DNA of 64,000 nucleotides, taken from assembly GCF_030253575.1 (NCBI RefSeq), contig NC_080568.1:10138501-10202500 (forward strand), read 5' to 3'. The notes below the pieces were generated by a model. The model ran no database searches. It was not told the DNA's origin and was given only the letters and a program-made list of their open reading frames with translations. A program made the position numbers and the translations under genes. This document shows, one piece after another, positions 56,465 to 64,000 of the stretch; the stretch's first letter is position 1; the number at the start of each line of letters is the position of its first letter. The stretch comes from Rhododendron vialii (taxonomy: Eukaryota > Streptophyta > Magnoliopsida > Ericales > Ericaceae).

Positions 56465-57066
56465 TAGTGCCAGCCAGGCACAAGGCCCACAAAGGCCTGG
56501 GCCTTGGCCATCCTCAATGCCCAATTTTGGGGGTACCTCAATTTTTTTTAATATTTGAATTGGGTGAGACTCTTTTTAGAAAAGATCCGGTCCAAATTTC
56601 AAAAGTAAGGCCCAGTCTCTTGAGCATTGGTATTGAGGCAGTAGGACTTTCTATTTATAAAAGATTATTTGCCTTCATTGTTGCCTTCAACTAGTGATAT
56701 AAGACTACAAGTGGGAGGCTTTGTTTTACAACTTTTTTGTCCCACATCGACAGAGCAAAGGCTCAATTGACATAGTGTTCACCTATAAAGCCCTCTACTC
56801 CACCTGTTCCACTTGCTCACAGAGTGATTGCTCGTGAAAGCAACACGTGGGCAACAAGTATCGGAATTAAAATTAAAATTGTTTTGAAGGAAAATTTCAA
56901 ATTTTGAAATGTGTGTGTGTGTGTGTGTGTTAGTTAAGGGGATTTAATTTAATACTATAGTTTTGACTTTCTCTGATTGTTTTTTTTTCTCGTAAAAATT
57001 GTCAAGCGTTTATGGCACCATTCTTAGAACAGGCCTAGGGCACCCAAATACCTTGGGCTGGCCTTG
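56465..57066. mobile_element. 602 bp hAT element inside the LINE remnant
   Basis: TGGGCGAC occurs directly on both sides (56457-56464 and 57067-57074), an exact 8 bp duplication (extendable to nine). The ends TAGTGCCAGCC and, inverted, CAAGGCCAGCC match at eight of eleven positions. A (GT)n run at 56909-56930 and an snRNA-like promoter pair (56739-56790) lie inside. No transposase is encoded. Confidence 0.8.
56739..56790 (+). promoter_or_regulatory. snRNA-type promoter pair without a recognised RNA
   Basis: GTCCCACATCG (56739-56749) is a perfect plant USE. A TATA box, CTATAAAG, begins at 56783 after a 33-34 base gap, the spacing of Pol II U-snRNA promoters. The sequence that would be transcribed (from about 56812) matches none of U1, U2, U4, U5 or U6 that I can recognise. 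Confidence 0.4.
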
Positions 57067-57443
57067 TGGGCGACGGGTTGAAGATTTTCAATATTAGGGT
57101 TTGTTTTGGATTTTTGGGGCTGGGCTTGGCCCACTTTGGTGGGTTAGGTTCCTTTGATTGTGCTTAATTGTAAAATTTAGGCTTTTTAGGCCATCTGGTG
57201 CTTTTAGTTTCATTTGCATATTTGGGCTTTGAGGCCTTTAGGTGTTTTGGACTTTGACCTCAGGAGTGTATGGGTTTGTCCCATTTGTTTGTACTTTTCA
57301 ACCTTTGGTTGGAAATCCCTTTCCTCATCCCCTTAATAAAATATTACTTTTGCTGATAAAAAAAGCAAAAAAAAAAAAAGAGTTTAAATTTTACATGGCT
57401 CCTCTGTGTAGGATGATTGTGCAGATGGCCAATTAACATCAAA

Positions 57444-57607
57444 GACCTTGTTCGTTTTGAGATTTTAGATTTGGATTTGGATTTGTAAGTAATGAGTGTA
57501 GAGAGAAATAGAATAATTAATTAGAATGTGCATAATGATTGAAAAAAGATAAAGAATGAAAGTAATGATTAGAATTCAAAATCTAAAACCCTAAAACAAA
57601 CGGGGTC
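57444..57607. mobile_element. Small MITE
   Basis: The left end GACCTTGTTCGTTTT pairs with the inverted right end AAAACAAACGGGGTC. Inner words ATTTTAGATTT and AAAATCTAAAA pair as well. The target duplication was not identified. Confidence 0.5.
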
Positions 57608-58114
57608 GTTACTAATAAAAAATAAAATAAAATCAAACATCAATTCCTTTACACGGTGGGAATCGTACGTGAGACTCTGTTCAAAATCTCTTGTTCATTG
57701 GCCTTGGATCCAGTGCTCTACAATTTGCTTCGGTAGATTCATCAGTTGCATGGGAAGTTGGTAAAATTATTCAGTGTTATTGGAGCACCAACACGTTATT
57801 CTCCATATTCATTTGTCATCGTACATTTGTACAAGATCTGATGGTAAAGGGTGTTCTGACTATAATAATTGAGCCAAATTATTTTCTGTCAAAATTCTCA
57901 TTTATGAGTTTTGCGTCAATTTTTTGTATTATTGGTTCATGTTAACGAGAGAAATCTAAAAGTCTTAGGAATAAAGATAAAAAAAATTCTTGAATAAGTT
58001 TTTTTTTGAATGAAGATAAAAAAAAAAAGAATTAGGAATTAAATTTTTTGTATAATTTTTGTCAAATTACTACACATTTTTTTTATTTGAATATAGATAA
58101 AAAAAATACAAAAT

Positions 58115-58370
58115 CAATGAAGGGTTGGTTCAGTGGTTGAAAATTTGGACTTTGTTAGACAAAGCCTTGGTTTGAGTCCTCATAGAGTCATAAACCTTTA
58201 TTGGGGCTAAATATACTCCTAACACTATACATGCATGGTGTGACCTCAGCTTCGGCCATGACATAGATGCGGTGAGGTCTCTTACAAATAGTGTAGTGAT
58301 ATGGTGTGACGGGGCAATACTTCCTGGTGGAGGTGACAGTTTCAATATCTGCACTTCCTATTTTGTACCA
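58115..58370 (+). mobile_element. tRNA-derived SINE
   Basis: GGTTGGTTCAGTGGTTG gives a good box A and GGTTTGAGTCCTC a good box B, about 40 bases apart. The body continues to a T-rich, AT-rich end near 58370. The copy in PAT intron 2 shares the box A word. Confidence 0.55.
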
Positions 58371-58629
58371 CAAAATAATTATACAAAAAGTTTAGTTCCT
58401 AATTCTTTTTTTTTGGTCTTCATTAAAAAATAAAACTTATTTAGGAACTTTTTTTGTCTTTACTATTATTTAGCCCGAACAAAAATAATGTACGATCAGA
58501 TCTTGTATAAATGAACGATCACAAATGGATTTGGAGAATCACGTGTTGGTGCTCCTACAACACAGAATAATTTTCCCGGCTTGCCAATTTCAATGTACAG
58601 AAGTAAATGGCAGAGCACTGGATCCAAGC

Positions 58630-58803
58630 CCACTAGTTAGCCTCTCACTTTCTTCCCCTTCGACAAAACCAGCGTACATATTTCTTTCCCTTCGACGAAA
58701 CCAGACCCATCAGTCCGTCGGTCCCCCTACCTCATCCAAGTCCGTCGGTCGCCGTCGCTCCTCCCTGTCCGTCACTCGCCTCCTCTCTCTCAGGTATGAA
58801 TAT

Positions 58804-58840
<37 letters not shown>
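58630..58840 (+). other. Possible leader exon followed by a (CT)n run
   Basis: A GC-richer, pyrimidine-rich stretch with repeated CGTCGGT words ends CTCTCAG|GTATGA, a good splice donor, at about 58793. A (CT)n run at 58806-58839 follows. It could be an alternative first exon of the UXT-like gene or a relic leader. No coding frame is supported. Confidence 0.35.
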
Positions 58841-58842
<2 letters not shown>

Positions 58843-59300
58843 TGTTTATACACCCATATATACATGTGTGTGTATTAGTGTATACGTGTATATCTGTGCA
58901 TGTATTCAGAGTTTTGGGTGTAAATTTGTTTGTGAAAGAAGGCTAAACAGATTCTGGGGAGTTCTAGTTGTTGGGTTACTGAATGTGTAGAAGTTACATG
59001 TAATGCTCACAACCTGTTCGATAAAATGCCAATTAGATCGACTGGGTATTGTGAAATACTTCTCGAAGAGTTCACAATGAATAAAATAAGAGTAGTAAAT
59101 CAAGTGTGAAGAATTATAGCTAGTATTTTTGGAGGAAGAGGGGGAAAAGAGCCTAGGCAAAATGGAAAAATAGGCCAAATGACTAGCCCAGTGGCCAGAC
59201 ATCACTGCATATGCTCTTTCCCAAATTATTGCTTATTCACCACTTGCACTGATGTCCATAGGGTTCAATAGTTAGGGAGCGTCTCCACCAACCTAAAAGC

Positions 59301-59635
59301 TGTGGACTACAACATTTTTTTTTTTCCTTCATAAAAAATTCACGTTCGGTAGTTTTGCGCCAAACTTTATGTATTATTGGTTTGTCTCGAGGCGGAGAAT
59401 CGGAAAAGTAAAAAATTATGACTTTTATCCAATTTTTAAAGAAAATATCCAACAAAAAGTCAGCCTTTTGAGCTTTTTCTTGGATATTTTCGATAATAAT
59501 TGGGTAAAGGTCATAATTTTTTACTTCTTCGATTCCTCTCGTCCAAATGAACCAATAATACATAAAAACTTGGCGCAAAACTTAATAACGCGATTTTTTT
59601 TTTAGTAAGGACAAAGCAAAAAAGTTGTAGTCCAC
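59301..59635. mobile_element. 335 bp foldback element
   Basis: The termini TGTGGACTACAAC and GTTGTAGTCCACA are perfect inverted repeats. The inner arms pair through TTTTGCGCCAA/TTGGCGCAAAA, AAAAATTATGAC/GTCATAATTTTT and AAATATCCAA/TTGGATATTTT around a centre near 59470. The + strand half at 59508-59585 resembles 769-845. No clear target duplication was found. Confidence 0.72.
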
Positions 59636-59879
59636 ATTTTTTGCGCTTATGTTAAACTTTAAATTTTGTGTTGATTGATGGTTAAGCTATGAGGACATGT
59701 GTTTTTGGGTGCCACCCCCTGCAAACCAGCAAACCCCACAGAAAGCTCCGTTCAAACCTCTAATAGCCACGAAGATATGTTAAATGAACTGTTAGAATAA
59801 GACTTTAGTTATTTGATGGTTGGGTTAGTTGAACTTGTGATTTGATTTGGTTCTTAAGCCGGTAGGCCCGGTACATACA

Positions 59880-60058
59880 TGACTCTGCCATCTCGTCTGT
59901 TCTCTCCTCAGTCTCTCTCTGTAGTCTGTACGATAAACCCTCTCTCTCTCTGTGCTGTTTGGTTGCTTCGTCTTCTACTCAAACACCACGCGCCCTCGAC
60001 TCCTCTTACTCCTTCGATTGGTCTACCCTCTTTCCGTTTCTGTCCATTCAAAGATCAG
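59880..60058 (+). other. Probable 5' UTR exon of the UXT-like gene
   Basis: A pyrimidine-rich leader ends AAAGATCAG|GTAACG, a good donor, at 60058. The next good acceptor (ATTGTAG|G) is at 61397, seven bases before the UXT ATG, so this would be a leader exon followed by a 1339 bp intron. Inferred from splice signals only. Confidence 0.45.
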
Positions 60059-61404
60059 GTAACGAGACCTAATACTGTATCACACCACAACTTTAAAGCT
60101 AGCTGTTGAGGAGTTTTCTTTTTTCATATTATGGATGAATGCTAGGTAAATTTTTGGTTTCTTTGATGTTGTATCCAACTGGACATGAATAGTGTTTAGT
60201 GATTTTGCAAAACATATATTTACTCAATTTCACTCGCTTGGCCCCACAAAGTTATTAACTTTCGGCCTAACCCTGATTTAATGCGTGTGTGAGCGCGATC
60301 ATGAAAGCGTCTTTAAAATCATCCCAAAATTTGCTTGAGAGCGTGAAATGAGAGCGAGAGCGGAGGGTCCTATGATTATATGACTTCTGTACTGGCCAAT
60401 TTGCAATGGTTTCTCCACACAGAGCCATTGCAGCACCTGTCCGTTCACTTTTATTTCTTCGTTTTTGTCAGTCCTTCTATAGTAGCTATAAGTGAGTCAG
60501 TGGCGATGTTTTAAGGTAGATTTCTTGATATGCCCTGTCAAAATGAATCACTCGTGTGTATTTTTTTTATAATTGAGGTGTTGGAGCCAGCTTACTTGCA
60601 CCTTGACTAGTGGGGACCAATTCCACTGTTAACCAGTGGGGGCTGATTAAATTCTGGAAAAAATCACTCACTCACTGTCATGTCCTACAACCATTCAGTT
60701 TGCTGCTCAATAGTATGATTTTTCTGATTGAGTCGCATTGTGAAGTTTTGGACCTTTTAGGACTGAATCAATGGACTTTTCTTCTGAAAAGTAAGTGTTG
60801 CTGGCTTAGGTCAGGTATTTGTTGGTTTTTTAGCTTTTCTTCGTAAACTAATTTTCAAGGTCAGCCAAACAATGGAAAATAAAAGTACTGGTAAAGGTTT
60901 TACTAAAAACATTTTACGTCAAATAATCTTTCACGTAAAGTAGCTATGAGAAAAAAACAGAGCCTAAAGCTCAAAGAATGTGGGATTCTCAGAAGTCACA
61001 GGGAAAGTGAGACAGTTTTTGCTGCTAGCTGATTCTGGCTAGTTGTAAAGATTTGTGTATTATACAATATACAGGCATGTTAACACCACAGACTAGTGAC
61101 TTTTTATGGGATATATAGTTTTCTAATAACTGAGTCATGAGCTAAGCATACGTAGATGCTTCTTTCCAACATGTGGTTTAACTGGAATTCTTATAGCCAC
61201 CCGTGTGGTAATTTGTATTGTCATCACATTTCTAATGGAACTTTTACACATCTTGGAAATACATATGTTCTTAGGTAATAGCTTCATATGCAGTTTTATG
61301 TATGGGTTTAAGTTCAGGTTTGACAGTGGTAGAAAATATGGTTTGAGCTTTAACTTATTGGTTATGTGTGTGAGTCTTTGATATCATCCTATTGTAGGAT
61401 TCAA

Positions 61405-61496
61405 ATGGACAGCATCAGACAGGAAAAGGTACAGAGATTTGAGGAATTTGTAGATCGTCGCTTGAAACCAGACCTTGTTCGCGCTATAGCTGAAAG
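61405..61496 (+). CDS. UXT-like prefoldin-family protein, first coding exon only
   Basis: The encoded start MDSIRQEKVQRFEEFVDRRL continues KPDLVRAIAER, which matches the N-terminus of plant UXT homologues. These are small (about 150 aa) alpha-type prefoldin subunits with a coiled coil, part of prefoldin-like cochaperone assemblies. The exon lies between an ATTGTAG acceptor (61397) and an AG|GTACGT donor, ends in phase 2, and covers 30 full codons. I looked for the next expected exon (beginning around DKVFEQQK) between 61500 and 62340 and did not find it. A copia retrotransposon fills the rest of the window, so the remaining exons lie beyond 64000 or have been lost. The gene may be intact with a very long intron, or broken. 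Confidence 0.75.
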
Positions 61497-62348
61497 GTAC
61501 GTTGCCCAATTCTCTTACTCTATTGCATGTCAGTTGTCAATTATGACTTACCCTTTCTTGAACGGGAATGGGAAGTAACTTCTTTCCAGGTCAGATTTTG
61601 AAAACCCTCTTTTTACCTTGACCCAGCACATGCATAATTTGGTCTGAATACTGTAGTTTGAAAATATATGCAGGAAGATGCTTAGTTTCACAAAGCGGGA
61701 GCGGGGGCGGGAGTGTGGGAGCGAGGGAATACAGAAGCTCCCAAGGTTGGGAGTGTGTACATAGATTATGAAAATAATGTAGCATAGAGTATTCACTTTA
61801 AAAGTACAATCATTTTAGGAAGTAAAAATATGGGCCAGTCCTCCATAAGTGTAAGAAATGGGATAGTGTTACAATATAGTATGCTTTTCTTTTTAAGATA
61901 TCATCACTTGGGCTAGATATTTGAGTTCATCAAAGACCAATTAATAAAGCCAGATGATAACATCCTATTTTTCTATACAAAGATCATCCAATAGCTCCCA
62001 TCTCAATGGGAGCGGGCTCCCGTCAAGCTCCTTAGTTGGGAGCGCAAAAGTGGGCTCCCAAGGTGGGAGCGGCACCACTTTAGGAGCTCCCTGCAACTAA
62101 GGGAAGATGTTGCTTTGTCAGGCAGGAAATTCTTGCAGGATTGCAATTCGTAAAACTGGTTTTGCTAATTTATTGGTTGGAGCTTTACGCCTAGTAATAG
62201 ACTAGTGTTTAGGTGATTTGCTGTTCAAATATCATGCTGATTTTAAGCCTAGTCTGCCATGCTTCCCATGTTTTTCCCATTAATCAAAACTTTGTACTTT
62301 GTGATTTTAAGCTTGAACCGTGACAGAAGAGAAACAAAACTGTATTGC
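61497..62348 (+). other. Start of the UXT intron, with GGGAGCG repeats
   Basis: The words GGGAGCG and GCTCCCA recur in both orientations in two clusters (about 61695-61750 and 61990-62095), each containing GCTCCCAAGGT(T)GGGAG. These may be remains of foldback elements. No exon is visible. Confidence 0.45.
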
Positions 62349-64000
62349 TTATTGAGATGCATAATACAATGCTAACAAACGTTTAAATAGAGAAGCGGAA
62401 ATGAGAAGCGGTGTGGGTCTTCGTAAAGAAGTCAGCCAACCACAGTGCAGACGAAACAAAAGGTAAGCTAATGGTGCCAGACTGAAGATGTTGACGAACA
62501 AAATGGCAATCGATTTTAATATGCTTTGTGCTCTCATGGAAGACTGAATTATGGGCAATCTGAATAGCACTCTTGTTATCGCAATAAAGATGTGTAGGAA
62601 GGGAAACAGAGACACCCATATCCGATAGAAGCCAACAAAGCCACACTTTTCACCGGTAGTGTGAGCCATAGCATGATATTCAGCTTTAGCATTAGAGCGA
62701 GCAACAACAGATTGCTTTTTGCTTTTCCAGGAGATAAGAGAATCTCCCAAAAAGACACAAAGGCCAGAGGTGGATTTGCGGTTGCTAATATCACCGGCCG
62801 AATTAGCATTAGCATAAGCTTGGAGAGTCAAACTCGAGGTAGAAGAAAGTAGAAGACATTGATGAAGAGTTCAACGAACATAACGCAAAATACGTAACTG
62901 GGCTGCCCCAATGTGTAGACCGAGGGGCAAAAACAAGCTGACTAACGATATGATCGGCATAGGCAATATCTGGTCGAGGTGGTATTCCGTAGTATCCTCA
63001 AGAGGGACACCGTCAGAAGCAGAAAACTTGGCATGAAGTTCAAGAGGGGTGTCGACAGTTTTGGTATCAGTGAGACGAGAATGGTTAAGGATATCAGTAG
63101 CATACTTAGATTGTCCCAGAAAATACCCCTTAGGAGAGGAAGCAACCTCAATGTCAAGAAAATACCGAAGAAGGCCTAAGTCTTTCATCTCAAACTCATG
63201 AAATAGATGACATTTCACCTCATTAATAGCAGCCGGATCAGAACCAGTGATGATCATATCATCGACATACAATAAGAGAAGAACCAGACCATGAGATGTG
63301 TGATGGAGAAAGAGAGTAGAGTCATGCATACTAGGCCGAAAATGATCTGAAGAGCCACATCCTGAAATCGTGCATACCAAGCATGAAGGGATTGTTTCAA
63401 GCCATATAGAGCACGATGCAAGCGACAGACAAGACCAAAAGGATGAGAGAAGTTTGGAGGAGGACGCTTATAAACCTCTTCAGATAGATACCCATTGAGA
63501 AAAGCATTCTTCACATCCAATTGATAAAGAGGCCATTGGTTCACAGCAGCAACAGAGATCAAGGTGCGAACAGTGTTCATTTTGGCAACAGGAGTGAAGG
63601 TCTCCTCATAATCAATCCCATACTCCTGAGAAAATCCCTTAGCAACTAAGCGGGTTTTATACCTCTCCAAAGAACCATCATAACGAGTCTTGACCTTGTA
63701 GAGCAACCAATAAGATTTTTGCCGCCTTGTAGCGGAACCAACTCCCAAGTGTGATTTTGAGCAAGAGCAGTGAGCTCGACATTTATGGCATCCACCCAAT
63801 TGGGATCATTACAAGCTTCTTTATAGGACCTAGGCTCAAAATAAGTGTGAATCCGATAAAGAAATGAACAATAAGAAGCTGAGAAACAAGTATTAGCAAA
63901 GCCATATTTTACCGGTGGTTGGCGATTTTCATGAGTAGGATATTGGCGAGTAGGAGGATTAGGATCCGCCGAGACAGATTGAGGGGCAAGAGAGCTGGGA
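62349..64000 (-). mobile_element. Ty1/copia retrotransposon, partial and decayed
   Basis: Read on the minus strand from the window edge, the sequence encodes the end of the integrase/RT linker, reverse transcriptase and RNase H of a copia polyprotein, ending near 62383. The element continues beyond 64000, so its 5' LTR is not seen, and I could not set the 3' LTR with confidence. It lies downstream of, and antisense to, the UXT exon. Confidence 0.88.
62383..63960 (-). pseudogene. Copia pol: reverse transcriptase and RNase H, frameshifted
   Basis: In order on the minus strand: YFEPRSYKEACNDPNWVDAI (linker, near 63840-63780); YKTRLVAKGFSQEYGIDYEE and QLDVKNAFLNGYLSEEVY (RT, first catalytic Asp); ALYGLKQS; YVDDM (RT active site, 63269-63255); then RKSTSGLCVFLGDSLISWKS and AKAEYHAMA (RNase H), with CDNKSAI following. 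Reading frame shifts occur near 63700, 63370 and 62650. The first RNase H Asp appears as Asn (YANANSAG where DADWAG is usual). This copy cannot make a complete polyprotein. Known copia pol proteins carry protease, integrase, RT and RNase H in one frame. Confidence 0.9.

Larger units (their letters stand above)
56276..57375 (+). mobile_element. L1-type LINE remnant, interrupted by a hAT element
   Basis: The right end reads CCCCTTAATAAAATATTAC and TTGCTGATAAAAAAA followed by a poly(A) tract, a common plant LINE 3' end. AAAAGAGT occurs on both sides (56268-56275 and 57376-57383). Without the hAT insert only about 500 bp of LINE remain, with no ORF. Confidence 0.6.

Noticed and set aside
58525-58878. 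117-codon frame ending in a serine/leucine run
   Set aside because: The tail is a translated (CT)n microsatellite and a good splice donor lies inside; it is more likely leader sequence.

Overview
This window is nuclear DNA from a flowering plant, most likely a eudicot. The genes have short exons, GT-AG introns, AT-rich introns and many plant transposon families. I cannot name the species from the sequence.

Four host genes lie on the + strand. (1) A chloroplast division-site factor MinE runs 10095-13823 in two exons around a 3.0 kb intron. (2) A group I WRKY transcription factor of the WRKY3/WRKY4 type runs 20521-28587 in four exons, 535 aa, with two complete WRKY domains. (3) A DHHC protein S-acyltransferase of the PAT19/20/22 type runs 46874-52473 in nine exons, 612 aa. 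(4) The first coding exon of a UXT-like prefoldin-family protein is at 61405-61496; the rest of that gene is not in the window. Smaller gene relics are a membrane-protein-like first exon on the minus strand (8997-9293), a divergent U2 snRNA copy (53617-53815) and a fragment of a chromomethylase-like DNA methyltransferase (44820-44892, minus).

Much of the rest is mobile DNA, and several elements can be delimited by both ends plus target-site duplications. From left to right: a young non-coding LTR retrotransposon (1383-8716) whose 3' LTR carries a 392 bp almost perfect foldback MITE; a Tourist-like MITE (9619-9987); a hAT-like element in the MinE intron (11003-11685); a tRNA-derived SINE (about 14338-14613); a LINE-type retroposon with a 13 bp duplication (17171-18085); MITEs in two WRKY introns; a 6.2 kb CACTA element with a Ulp1-protease relic (31774-37929); a solo LTR nested inside another solo LTR in opposite orientation (38003-42536); a hAT MITE (45411-46078); another Tourist-like MITE (54958-55343); a hAT element inside a LINE remnant (56276-57375); SINEs; and a decayed Ty1/copia pol on the minus strand from 62349 to the window end, lying 3' of the visible UXT exon.

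The four host genes are not functionally linked as an operon would be. I found no new multi-gene system. The most informative features are the nested insertions, which can be ordered in time, and the gene relics (U2, chromomethylase, Ulp1). All intron, exon and duplication boundaries were read by eye and need transcript or alignment support.
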